Of a DNA stretch of 64,000 nt, positions 56,195 to 64,000 are shown in pieces. The first letter of the stretch is position 1. Each line of letters starts with the position of its first letter. The stretch spans positions 1 to 64,000 of the forward strand of contig NZ_JAKMCR010000006.1 in the NCBI RefSeq assembly GCF_022662175.1, in the 5' to 3' direction. The notes below the pieces were generated by a model, which saw only the letters and a program-made list of their open reading frames with translations, was not told the DNA's origin and searched no databases. The DNA comes from Aestuariivivens marinum (GTDB taxonomy: Bacteria > Bacteroidota > Bacteroidia > Flavobacteriales > Flavobacteriaceae). Both the position numbers and the translations under genes were made by a program.

Positions 56195-57598
56195 ATGAAA
56201 ACATACAACATACAAACTCATTATAAAAAAATTCTAGCCGATACCATTACGCCGGTAAGTGTCTATTTAAAAATAAGAGATAAATTTCCTAACAGTATTT
56301 TATTGGAAAGTAGTGACTATCATGCTAACGATAATAGCTTCTCATACGTCTGCTTTAACCCGATAGCTTCCATCAAGATTGAAAATGAAGTAATCATGGA
56401 AACTTTTCCAGATGGGAGCCATATTACAACCATAATAGACGACCACACCAATGTTACTGAGAAAATCCATGGGTTCACAAAACGATTTAATGCGAGTTCT
56501 AGTCAAGATTTCAAATTCATAAACAATGGGTTGTTTGGTTATCTAGCTTATGATGCCGTTCGTTATTTTGAGGATATTGAAATTTCAAAAAAGGAAAATT
56601 CATTACAAATACCTGATGTGTATTATGCTGTTTATCAAAACATCATTGCTATCAACCACTTTAAAAACGAAGCTTATATTTTTGCGCATTGCTATGAAGC
56701 AGACAACAATATTGATGATATTGACCATCTTATAAAAGTTAAAAATTTTGCCTCTTACAGTTTTTCTTCTAATGGTAATATTGAATCAAACTTAACAGAT
56801 GAAGAATTTAAAGAGCATGTGGAATTGGCCAAAAAACATTGTGCAAGAGGTGATGTTTTCCAATTGGTGCTTTCTAAAAGTTTTACGCAACAATTTAAAG
56901 GTGACGAATTTAACGTTTACAGGGCATTGCGTAGCATTAACCCTTCACCTTACCTATTTTATTTCGATTACGGGAATTTTAAAATTTTTGGCAGTTCTCC
57001 TGAAGCTCAACTCATAGTAAATCATGGCAAAGCTGAAATCCATCCTATCGCAGGAACATTTAAAAGAACAGGAAAGGATTCTAAAGATGCCGAACTAGCT
57101 AAACAGTTAACCATAGACGATAAAGAAAATGCCGAGCATGTCATGTTAGTAGATTTAGCTCGTAACGATTTGAGCAGACATGGCAGCAATGTAACGGTTG
57201 AGACTTATCGTGAGGTTCAGTTTTTCTCGCATGTTATCCACTTGGTTAGCAAAGTAACTGGGAATAAACATAAAAACACCTCAACTATGCAGGTGGTGGC
57301 AGATACTTTTCCTGCAGGAACCTTAAGTGGTGCCCCAAAACATCGGGCCATGCAACTCATAGAGCAATACGAAAAAACAAGCCGTACATTTTATGGTGGA
57401 GCCATTGGATTTATGGACTTTGACGGCAACTTTAACCATGCCATAATGATCCGTACCTTTTTGAGTAAAAATCATAAACTACATTGGCAAGCAGGTGCAG
57501 GACTGGTATCAAAATCCAATGCCAAAAATGAATTACAGGAAGTGTATAACAAACTAGGCGCATTAAACAAAGCTATTAAACTAGCGGAAGAGATTTAA
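56195..57598 (+). CDS. trpE: Anthranilate synthase component I
   Basis: TrpE converts chorismate to anthranilate with the glutamine amidotransferase TrpG. The 467-residue protein has the N-terminal feedback motif LLESS (36-40), at the tryptophan-binding site of the family. The C-terminal chorismate-binding domain shows PSPYLFYFDYG, HPIAGTFKRTG, the DLARNDLSRHG block and TFPAGTLSGAPK. It is the first gene of the operon and starts at ATG 56195. The stop is 2 bp before trpG. Confidence 0.97.
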   Translation: MKTYNIQTHYKKILADTITPVSVYLKIRDKFPNSILLESSDYHANDNSFSYVCFNPIASIKIENEVIMETFPDGSHITTIIDDHTNVTEKIHGFTKRFNASSSQDFKFINNGLFGYLAYDAVRYFEDIEISKKENSLQIPDVYYAVYQNIIAINHFKNEAYIFAHCYEADNNIDDIDHLIKVKNFASYSFSSNGNIESNLTDEEFKEHVELAKKHCARGDVFQLVLSKSFTQQFKGDEFNVYRALRSINPSPYLFYFDYGNFKIFGSSPEAQLIVNHGKAEIHPIAGTFKRTGKDSKDAELAKQLTIDDKENAEHVMLVDLARNDLSRHGSNVTVETYREVQFFSHVIHLVSKVTGNKHKNTSTMQVVADTFPAGTLSGAPKHRAMQLIEQYEKTSRTFYGGAIGFMDFDGNFNHAIMIRTFLSKNHKLHWQAGAGLVSKSNAKNELQEVYNKLGALNKAIKLAEEI

Positions 57599-57600
57599 TC

Positions 57601-58167
57601 ATGATAAAGGTATTAGTTATAGATAATTACGACAGTTTCACATATAATCTTGTTCATTATTTAGAAGATTTGAACTGTGATGTCACTGTATATAGAAATG
57701 ATAAATTAACATTGGAGGATATAATCCCATTCGATAAAATTGTATTATCACCAGGTCCAGGTATCCCAGATGAAGCAGGACTATTAAAACCAATCATCAA
57801 AGCGTATGCTCCTACAAAAAGTATTTTAGGTGTATGCCTTGGCCAACAAGCTATTGGAGAGGTTTTTGGTGGCTCTCTCATTAATTTAGATGAAGTTTAT
57901 CACGGTGTGGCTACAAAAGTAAAAATTTGTGTTGATGACGAAATCCTGTTTAAGGGATTGGACAAAAGTATCGATGTTGGACGCTATCACTCATGGGTAG
58001 TTCATCATAATTTACCCGAGGAATTAGAAGCCACATCCTTTGATGCTAATGGACAAGTCATGTCCTTACGCCATAAAATATACGATGTAAAAGGAGTACA
58101 ATACCATCCTGAATCGGTATTAACACCCGATGGAAAAAAGATATTAGAAAACTGGATATCCAGTTAG
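57601..58167 (+). CDS. trpG: Anthranilate synthase component II (glutamine amidotransferase)
   Basis: The 188-residue class I amidotransferase supplies ammonia to TrpE. The catalytic triad is visible: Cys79 in GVCLGQQAIGE, His169 and Glu171 in YHPESV. The opening IDNYDSFTYN and LSPGPG motifs are standard. Some species share this subunit with PabB, which cannot be decided here. A 12-bp perfect palindrome (58152-58163) sits in the last codons, and a 107-bp spacer follows before trpD. Confidence 0.96.
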   Translation: MIKVLVIDNYDSFTYNLVHYLEDLNCDVTVYRNDKLTLEDIIPFDKIVLSPGPGIPDEAGLLKPIIKAYAPTKSILGVCLGQQAIGEVFGGSLINLDEVYHGVATKVKICVDDEILFKGLDKSIDVGRYHSWVVHHNLPEELEATSFDANGQVMSLRHKIYDVKGVQYHPESVLTPDGKKILENWISS

Positions 58168-58274
58168 CAGTATACCGTTAAGATATGAAACATCCATAGC
58201 TAAGTTTTTTGATTCATAGCAATAATGACTATTTGGATGTAGCATGTGTCCTTTAAAAAACAATATATAAACAC

Positions 58275-59270
58275 ATGAAAAAATTACTAAACAGACTCAT
58301 AAACCACGAAAACATATCCACAGAAGAAGCCAAGCAAGTATTGGTGAATATTTCCAACGGCATGTATAACCAAAACCAAATTGCTTCATTCCTAACGGTA
58401 TTTATGATGCGAAGTATTACGCTTGAAGAATTACAAGGGTTCAGGGATGCGCTTTTAGAACTGTGTATTGCTATAGATTTAAATGATTTTAACGCTATCG
58501 ATTTATGCGGTACGGGAGGTGACGGTAAAGACACATTTAACATTTCAACTTTAGCATCTTTTGTAACTGCAGGTGCCGGTGTTCATGTGGCCAAGCATGG
58601 AAACTATGGTGTGTCTTCGGCCTGTGGCTCATCAAACGTGATGGAATATTTGGGCATTAAATTTTCAAATGATGAAGATTTTTTAAAACGTTCCATAGAC
58701 CAAGCAGGTATTTGTGTGTTACATGCACCCTTATTTCATCCCGCCATGAAGAACGTTGCTCCTATACGTCGTGAATTAGGCGTAAAAACTTTTTTCAATA
58801 TGTTAGGACCTATGGTTAACCCGTCATTTCCTAAAAATCAAATGGTTGGGGTTTTCGATTTAGAATTACAACGCTTATATGGTTATTTATACCAACAAAC
58901 CAATAAAAACTATAGCATAGTTCATGCTCTTGATGGCTATGATGAAATTTCACTTACAGGGAAGGCTAAGGTGATTTCAAACCAAGCCGAAACCATGTTT
59001 AGTGCAAACGATCTAGGCATATCTGAAATTAAGCAAGAAGAAATATTTGGAGGAAGTACCGTAGAAGATGCTGCTAAAATATTTATGAATGTGATTAAAG
59101 GGAATGGTACAGAGGCCCAAAATAATGTAGTATGTGCCAATGCCGGATTAGCAATAGCAACCTCCAAACAAATTTCACACAGGGAAGGGTTTGAACTTGC
59201 AAAAGCATCGTTATTCTCAGGAAAAGCAAAAGCTAGCTTGGATAAGTTGATTGAATTAAGTAAAAATTAA
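58275..59270 (+). CDS. trpD: Anthranilate phosphoribosyltransferase
   Basis: The 331-residue enzyme joins anthranilate and PRPP. It carries the PRPP-binding loop GTGGDGKDTFNIST (79-92), the motif KHGNYGVSSACGSSNVME and the anthranilate-binding region PIRRELGVKTFFNMLGP. Length and motifs are typical. It is the third trp gene, after a 107-bp spacer with an inverted repeat (ACATCCA/TGGATGT), so the spacer may be structured. trpC follows after 10 bp. Confidence 0.96.
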   Translation: MKKLLNRLINHENISTEEAKQVLVNISNGMYNQNQIASFLTVFMMRSITLEELQGFRDALLELCIAIDLNDFNAIDLCGTGGDGKDTFNISTLASFVTAGAGVHVAKHGNYGVSSACGSSNVMEYLGIKFSNDEDFLKRSIDQAGICVLHAPLFHPAMKNVAPIRRELGVKTFFNMLGPMVNPSFPKNQMVGVFDLELQRLYGYLYQQTNKNYSIVHALDGYDEISLTGKAKVISNQAETMFSANDLGISEIKQEEIFGGSTVEDAAKIFMNVIKGNGTEAQNNVVCANAGLAIATSKQISHREGFELAKASLFSGKAKASLDKLIELSKN

Positions 59271-59280
59271 GACTTTTAGA

Positions 59281-60066
59281 GTGAATATACTAGATAAAAT
59301 AGTAGAAGATAAGCGCAAAGAAATAGCCCTTAAGAAAAGTTTAATCTCAACCCAACAATTGGAGCAATCTGATTTATTTGAGAGAAATACAATTTCTTTA
59401 GCCACAAAATTAAGGAACAGTAATTCTGGAATTATTGCAGAGCACAAACGCCGTTCACCATCAAAAGCGGTTATCAATAACAACTTGAATGTATTTGATG
59501 TAGCATCTGGTTATGAAAATGCAGGAGCCTGTGGTATGTCTGTCTTAACCGACAGCAAGTATTTTGGGGGGGCTCTAGATGACTTGTTATCCGCCCGTGC
59601 CAGTTGTCATTTACCTTTGTTACGAAAAGAGTTCATTATAGACGAATACCAAATATTAGAAGCCCGAAGCTATGGCGCCGATGTTATTTTGTTGATTGCT
59701 GCTATCTTAACACGAGAAGAAATCAAACATTTTTCAGAATTTGCAAAAAATCTAAATCTGGATGTACTTCTTGAAGTTCATAATGAAGAAGAATTACATA
59801 AATCCTTAATGCCCAGTTTGGATATGCTTGGGGTGAATAACAGAAACCTAAAAACGTTCGAGGTAAGTCTCGATACTAGTAAAACCTTAAGCCTTCTTAT
59901 TCCAGATGATTTCGTGAAAGTTTCTGAAAGTGGCATTAGTACTGTTAAAGCTATAAAAGAGCTTCAGCATTATGGTTACCAAGGTTTTCTAATAGGTGAA
60001 AATTTTATGAAGACCGATAACCCAGGAGCCAGTGCAAAAGTTTTTATAAATGAATTAGAAAATTAA
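59281..60066 (+). CDS. trpC: Indole-3-glycerol phosphate synthase
   Basis: The 261-residue TIM-barrel enzyme closes the indole ring. It shows the start motif ILDKIVEDKRKEI and the conserved EHKRRSPSK near residues 59-67. Catalytic lysine regions are seen in LLRKEFIIDEYQ, and LLEVHNEEEL, GVNNRNLKTF and SESGI follow. It starts with GTG 59281 because no ATG lies at the family start position. The stop is 4 bp before trpF. Confidence 0.95.
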   Translation: MNILDKIVEDKRKEIALKKSLISTQQLEQSDLFERNTISLATKLRNSNSGIIAEHKRRSPSKAVINNNLNVFDVASGYENAGACGMSVLTDSKYFGGALDDLLSARASCHLPLLRKEFIIDEYQILEARSYGADVILLIAAILTREEIKHFSEFAKNLNLDVLLEVHNEEELHKSLMPSLDMLGVNNRNLKTFEVSLDTSKTLSLLIPDDFVKVSESGISTVKAIKELQHYGYQGFLIGENFMKTDNPGASAKVFINELEN

Positions 60067-60070
60067 GACA

Positions 60071-60709
60071 ATGAAACTGAAGATTTGCGGCATGAAATAT
60101 CCAGATAACATTAAACAGGTTACTACTTTGCAACCCGATTATTTGGGCTTTATATTTTATGATAAGTCTGCAAGGTTTTTTAATGATAATATCCCTGAAG
60201 TCTCCAATACCATAAAAAAAGTAGGTGTTTTTGTAGATGCCCATTTGAAAGAAGTCATTAACATAGTAAACAAATACAATTTACAAGTAGTGCAATTGCA
60301 CGGTAGTGAATCACCAGAATATTGTAGTAAATTACGGCGTAACAAAATAATAATATCAAGCGGAATAGAGATAATAAAGGTCTTTTCAATAAAAGACGAG
60401 TTTAATTTTGAAGCTTTAAAACCATACGAAACGGTTTGTGACTATTATTTGTTCGATACTAAAGGCAAACTCCCTGGAGGGAATGGCTATACATTCAATT
60501 GGGATGTACTAAACCAATACCCATCAACTAAACCGTTCTTTTTAAGTGGCGGAATTGGTATCGACCAAATAAATGATATAAAATCATTTCAACAAAGCAA
60601 AGCTTCATATTACTGTTTTGCCCTAGATGTTAACAGTAAGTTTGAAATTAAACCTGGTTTAAAAGATATAGAATTATTAAAGGAATTTAAACAACATCTG
60701 TCATGCTGA
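60071..60709 (+). CDS. trpF: Phosphoribosylanthranilate isomerase
   Basis: The 212-residue TIM-barrel enzyme isomerises PRA to CdRP. The catalytic cysteine lies in KICGMK (Cys5) and the general acid in DTKGKLPGGNGYTFNW. The last residues (HLSC) and the TGA stop come from a short dispersed repeat that begins at about 60703, so the gene's natural 3' end has been altered or fused to the repeat. The domain core ends before it, and activity should not be affected. trpB follows after 62 bp. Confidence 0.94.
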   Translation: MKLKICGMKYPDNIKQVTTLQPDYLGFIFYDKSARFFNDNIPEVSNTIKKVGVFVDAHLKEVINIVNKYNLQVVQLHGSESPEYCSKLRRNKIIISSGIEIIKVFSIKDEFNFEALKPYETVCDYYLFDTKGKLPGGNGYTFNWDVLNQYPSTKPFFLSGGIGIDQINDIKSFQQSKASYYCFALDVNSKFEIKPGLKDIELLKEFKQHLSC

Positions 60710-60721
60710 GCGCAGTTGAAG
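60703..60721 (+). repeat. Dispersed short repeat, copy 2, at the trpF 3' end
   Basis: ATGCTGAGCGCAGTTGAAG matches the minus-strand copy at 16296-16314 in 17 of 19 positions. It overlaps the last codons and stop of trpF. The rest of the trpF-trpB spacer (to 60771) looks repeat-derived. Confidence 0.8.
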
Positions 60722-60771
60722 CACTTTATCAGTAACACTTCACTTTGTTCAATAGACATTAACACAATAAA

Positions 60772-61953
60772 ATGAACTACAACGTAAACGAAAAGGGTTA
60801 TTATGGTGAATTTGGAGGTGCTTACATCCCCGAAATGTTGTACCCCAATGTAGAGGAATTGCGCCAAAACTATTTAAAGGTCATGGCCGAACCCGAATTT
60901 CAAAAGGAATTCAACCAACTTTTAAAGGATTATGTAGGACGACCTTCACCTTTGTATTACGCCAAGCGCTTATCAAAAAAATACAATACCAAAATCTACT
61001 TAAAACGTGAAGACCTCAACCATACAGGTGCCCATAAAATAAACAATACCATTGGGCAAATCCTTATGGCCAAACGTTTGGGTAAAACCCGTATTATAGC
61101 CGAAACAGGTGCAGGACAACATGGTGTGGCCACAGCTACCGTGTGTGCCTTAATGGGATTGGAATGTATTGTATATATGGGAGAAATAGACATAGCCAGA
61201 CAAGCCCCCAATGTAGCCCGTATGAAAATGCTGGGTGCTAAAGTGGTTCCTGCAACATCGGGAAGCAAAACCTTGAAAGATGCTACCAATGAAGCTATTC
61301 GCGATTGGATAAATAACCCCGTTAACACACATTATATAATCGGTTCGGCAATTGGCCCACATCCCTACCCAGACATGGTGACCCGCTTTCAGGCTATCAT
61401 TTCAGAAGAAATAAAATGGCAGTTAAAGGAACACGAAGGCAAGGAAAACCCAGATTACGTGGTTGCTTGTATTGGTGGTGGTAGTAATGCGGCCGGCACA
61501 TATTATCATTTTTTACATGAAGAAGATGTGAACATCATTGCGGTTGAAGCGGCTGGTTTAGGTATACATTCAGGGGAGAGTGCAGCAACTTCAGTTCTTG
61601 GTAGAGAGGGTATTATTCATGGTTGTAAAACTTTGTTGATGCAAACCATAGATGGACAGATTACAGAACCCTACTCCATTTCGGCTGGATTGGATTATCC
61701 AGGTGTTGGGCCCATGCATGCTCATTTGTGTAAAACGGGCCGTGCCGAATTTATGTCGATTACCGATGATGAAGCCATGAACGCAGGGTTGGAACTCTGT
61801 AAATTAGAAGGTATTATTCCTGCCATTGAAAGCTCGCATGCCTTGGCCATTTTTGAACAAAAACAGTTTAAGCCTAATGATGTCGTGGTATTGAGTCTGT
61901 CTGGACGTGGTGATAAAGATTTACAGAATTATATTGAGTATTTTAAGATTTAA
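60772..61953 (+). CDS. trpB: Tryptophan synthase beta chain
   Basis: The 393-residue PLP enzyme condenses indole with serine. It shows the start GYYGEFGGAYIPEML, the PLP lysine Lys89 in HTGAHKINN, the GAGQHGVATA loop and the phosphate-binding GGGSNAAG. It corresponds to the TrpB1 type that works with TrpA. It is followed by an 84-bp spacer with repeat-like sequence and then trpA. Confidence 0.98.
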   Translation: MNYNVNEKGYYGEFGGAYIPEMLYPNVEELRQNYLKVMAEPEFQKEFNQLLKDYVGRPSPLYYAKRLSKKYNTKIYLKREDLNHTGAHKINNTIGQILMAKRLGKTRIIAETGAGQHGVATATVCALMGLECIVYMGEIDIARQAPNVARMKMLGAKVVPATSGSKTLKDATNEAIRDWINNPVNTHYIIGSAIGPHPYPDMVTRFQAIISEEIKWQLKEHEGKENPDYVVACIGGGSNAAGTYYHFLHEEDVNIIAVEAAGLGIHSGESAATSVLGREGIIHGCKTLLMQTIDGQITEPYSISAGLDYPGVGPMHAHLCKTGRAEFMSITDDEAMNAGLELCKLEGIIPAIESSHALAIFEQKQFKPNDVVVLSLSGRGDKDLQNYIEYFKI

Positions 61954-61956
61954 CGT

Positions 61957-62027
61957 TATCCCGAACGCAGTGGTGAAATCACTAGAAACAGATTGCCACG
62001 TCACTTCGTTCCTCACAATGACACTAA
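61957..62027 (+). repeat. Repeat-like spacer between trpB and trpA
   Basis: Bases around 61991-62023 read like the intergenic family AGATTGCCACGTCACTTCG / TTCCTCACAATGACA found widely in Bacteroidota. The part from 61957 (TATCCCGAACGCAGTGG) looks like the start of a related element. Identification is from memory of the family. Confidence 0.55.
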
Positions 62028-62037
62028 AAACAAAGCA

Positions 62038-62802
62038 ATGAACCGCATTCAAAATAAACTACAAGAAAACAAAAAGTTATTGTCCATATATTTCACTGCT
62101 GGATATCCAAACTTGAATGATACCGTTTCTATCATTCAAGATTTGGAAAAAAATGGTGTTGATTTAATTGAAATTGGCCTACCATTTAGTGACCCGCTCG
62201 CCGATGGCCCCACCATTCAACATAGTTCGACACAGGCTTTAAAAAATGGAATGACCACAGAAATTCTGTTTAACCAATTAAAGGATATTAGACAAACCGT
62301 TTCCATTCCTCTAATCATTATGGGCTATTTCAACCCCATGTTACAATATGGTGTTGAAGCATTTTGCCAAAAATGTCAAGAACTTGGCATTGACGGACTC
62401 ATTATTCCTGATCTTCCTGTTGATGTATACCATGAAGAATATCAATCTACTTTCATAAAATATGGGTTAACCAATATCTTTTTAATTACGCCACAAACCA
62501 GTGACGAGCGTATTAGGTATATCGATTCTGTTTCCAACGGTTTTATTTATATGGTAAGTAGTGCCAGCACTACGGGCGCTAAATCTGGATTTGGCGATGA
62601 ACAAAACCAATACTTTAAGCGCATTGCCAATCTAAACCTTAAAAACCCACAAATTGTTGGTTTTGGTATTAGTAATAACCAAACATTTACACAAGCCACG
62701 GCTTATGCAAAAGGCGCAATTATTGGTAGTGCATTCGTTAAGTATTTAAAGACGCATGGAACAAATTCAATTTCTGGTTTTGTGAAGACGGTTTTAGGTT
62801 AA
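62038..62802 (+). CDS. trpA: Tryptophan synthase alpha chain
   Basis: The 254-residue TIM-barrel enzyme releases indole from indole-glycerol phosphate. The catalytic Glu45 lies in LIEIGLPFSDPLADGP with Asp56, and VSSASTTGAK and GFGISNN are standard. I start at ATG 62038. The open frame extends to TTG 61993 but the added residues come from the repeat-like spacer. It is the last gene of the operon, and I saw no strong terminator before the convergent permease gene. Confidence 0.96.
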   Translation: MNRIQNKLQENKKLLSIYFTAGYPNLNDTVSIIQDLEKNGVDLIEIGLPFSDPLADGPTIQHSSTQALKNGMTTEILFNQLKDIRQTVSIPLIIMGYFNPMLQYGVEAFCQKCQELGIDGLIIPDLPVDVYHEEYQSTFIKYGLTNIFLITPQTSDERIRYIDSVSNGFIYMVSSASTTGAKSGFGDEQNQYFKRIANLNLKNPQIVGFGISNNQTFTQATAYAKGAIIGSAFVKYLKTHGTNSISGFVKTVLG

Positions 62803-62922
62803 GAATTATTTTGCGCAGGTGATTGTAGCTCCATCATTTAATTTGGCGGTTTAGAAAGAGGGGTTCAATAAATTAAAGATAATATGAGAATGCCCGAAAG
62901 AAACTCCAAATTTTATAAGTTT

Positions 62923-64000
62923 TTATTCAAATCGAATGGCCTTAACAGGTGAAATTTTAGTGATGATATACGATGGCACTAATAGCATTAACAAACATAT
63001 TGCCATTGTACCAAAATTTAAAGCAACAATATAGCCCACGTTAATAAACACAGGGGCTTCGGTAACATAATAAACACTAGGATCCAACGGAAACAATTTA
63101 AAGTATTTTTGAGCAAAAAGAAGTCCTAATCCAATACTATTTCCCCAAAACAACCCAAGGATTATCAAATAGTAAGCATTATAAATAAATAATTTTCGGA
63201 TACTCCAATTATCGCTACCCAATGCTTTTAAGATGCCTATCATTTGGGTACGCTCTAAAATAAGCACCAACAAAGCAGTTATCATGTTGATGCCAGCAAT
63301 AAGAATCATAATACCAATAATGCCATAAATGTTAGTATCGAAAATCTTAATCCATTCAAAAATGGAATAATATTTATCGGAAACGGTTTGGGTATTTAAT
63401 TCTGAAGGTGTGTTTTTATAGATTTCAATACCCTTTTTCTCCAACTCACTATAATCGTCAATAAAAACCTCAAAATTCCCTATATCATCTTCATCCCATG
63501 TATTTAACCGTTGAATATGACGCAGATTTCCAATGAGGTATTGTTTATCCAAATCCTGAAACCCAGAACTATACACACCTACAATGTGGCATTTTACATA
63601 ATTTGGAGCTTTTTCTGGGTCACTATTTACAAAAACCATTTGGAAACTATCTCCTAATTTGAACCCTAAACGATTAGCCAAATATTGTGAAATAAGTACT
63701 TCCTCACTCCATTTCTTTTCAAAACTTGGTTTACGTCCTTGAACTAGAAACGCTTCAAAATATTTCCAATCGTAATCCATTCCCACGCCCTTATAAACGG
63801 CAACTTCAAAATCGTTTTCAGTTCGTATCAAGCCTAGTTTAGTTGCAACAGCTTGAATATGAGTTATCCCTGCAACCGATTTAAACTCGGGATAAAATTC
63901 TTGTTTTTTTGATATGGGAACAATGCTTTCCTGAGAATTATTACTATCGTAATTGGCAATAGTTACATGACCATTAAACGCCACCACTTTATCACGAATC
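62923..64000 (-). CDS. ABC transporter permease of the LolE/MacB type, N-terminus cut by window edge
   Basis: The frame is open from the right edge down to 62923, about 359 codons seen. The visible part has a periplasmic MacB-like core (about residues 1-210 of what is shown) with KVVAFNGHVTI near its start. A set of three membrane helices follows (roughly at 220-250, 275-300 and 320-345), with ERTQMIGILKALGSDNWSIRK between helices 1 and 2. This is the FtsX/LolCE architecture. LolE-type proteins release lipoproteins from the inner membrane, and other members export antibiotics, so the exact role is open. The missing N-terminus should contain the first membrane helix. It converges on trpA. Confidence 0.85.
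   Translation of the reverse strand, partial: IRDKVVAFNGHVTIANYDSNNSQESIVPISKKQEFYPEFKSVAGITHIQAVATKLGLIRTENDFEVAVYKGVGMDYDWKYFEAFLVQGRKPSFEKKWSEEVLISQYLANRLGFKLGDSFQMVFVNSDPEKAPNYVKCHIVGVYSSGFQDLDKQYLIGNLRHIQRLNTWDEDDIGNFEVFIDDYSELEKKGIEIYKNTPSELNTQTVSDKYYSIFEWIKIFDTNIYGIIGIMILIAGINMITALLVLILERTQMIGILKALGSDNWSIRKLFIYNAYYLIILGLFWGNSIGLGLLFAQKYFKLFPLDPSVYYVTEAPVFINVGYIVALNFGTMAICLLMLLVPSYIITKISPVKAIRFE

Overview
The window is AT-rich chromosomal DNA from a member of the Bacteroidota, most likely a marine Flavobacteriaceae. The evidence is the gene content and order (DUF3467 next to rpoC, the trpEGDCFBA order, DUF2851, DUF1573 and HYR-type surface proteins), the scarcity of Shine-Dalgarno sequences before genes, and the recurrence of the Bacteroidota -7 promoter box TAnnTTTG. 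Nothing suggests a plasmid or phage.

Layout. Bases 1-2023 (minus strand) hold the N-terminal part of a large secreted HYR-repeat protein that runs off the left edge. Bases 2250-4198 carry prfC and a small ferredoxin-like gene. From 20087 down to 4467 (minus strand) lies the translation and transcription block: rpsU, a XerC/D-type recombinase, hpf, four tRNA genes, tuf, tRNA-Trp, secE, nusG, rplKAJL, rpoB, rpoC and a DUF3467 gene. Hairpins at several junctions probably set relative expression. Bases 20150-31896 hold mostly minus-strand housekeeping genes (acyl-CoA dehydrogenase, an HhH protein, an AGCS symporter, a K+ channel, PspC, DUF2851, valS and a retropepsin-like PDZ protease), with two small plus-strand genes (DUF2721, DUF1573). 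Bases 32024-45591 run mainly on the plus strand: aminotransferase-murB, an ECF sigma/anti-sigma pair, a glycosyltransferase with a second ECF sigma, lipA-GAPDH, a hybrid histidine kinase, lpxK (minus), nif3, a coiled-coil protein with a degenerate zinc ribbon, and msrA.

Bases 45592-48153 look accessory. Two unrelated secreted-protein genes are each followed by a ~130-140 bp imperfect palindrome that starts with CTAAC and ends with GTTA. This recalls integron attC sites, but no integrase is present. A short transposon-end-like remnant follows. Bases 48154-55594 hold secreted and lipoprotein genes, including a large BNR/VPS10-like protein and a minus-strand redox set (two thioredoxin-fold proteins and two rhodaneses). 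Bases 55595-62802 hold a complete tryptophan operon, and the window ends in an ABC-transporter permease cut by the right edge.

The main regulatory observations are: (i) a transcription attenuator before trpE, with a 15-codon leader peptide containing three consecutive Trp codons, a terminator, and competing upstream pairings; (ii) a strong Shine-Dalgarno before rpsU, which fits autoregulation by bS21 in organisms whose ribosomes normally hide the anti-SD; (iii) an rplL-rpoB hairpin placed like the E. coli attenuator. All functional calls come from reading motifs. No database search was possible.
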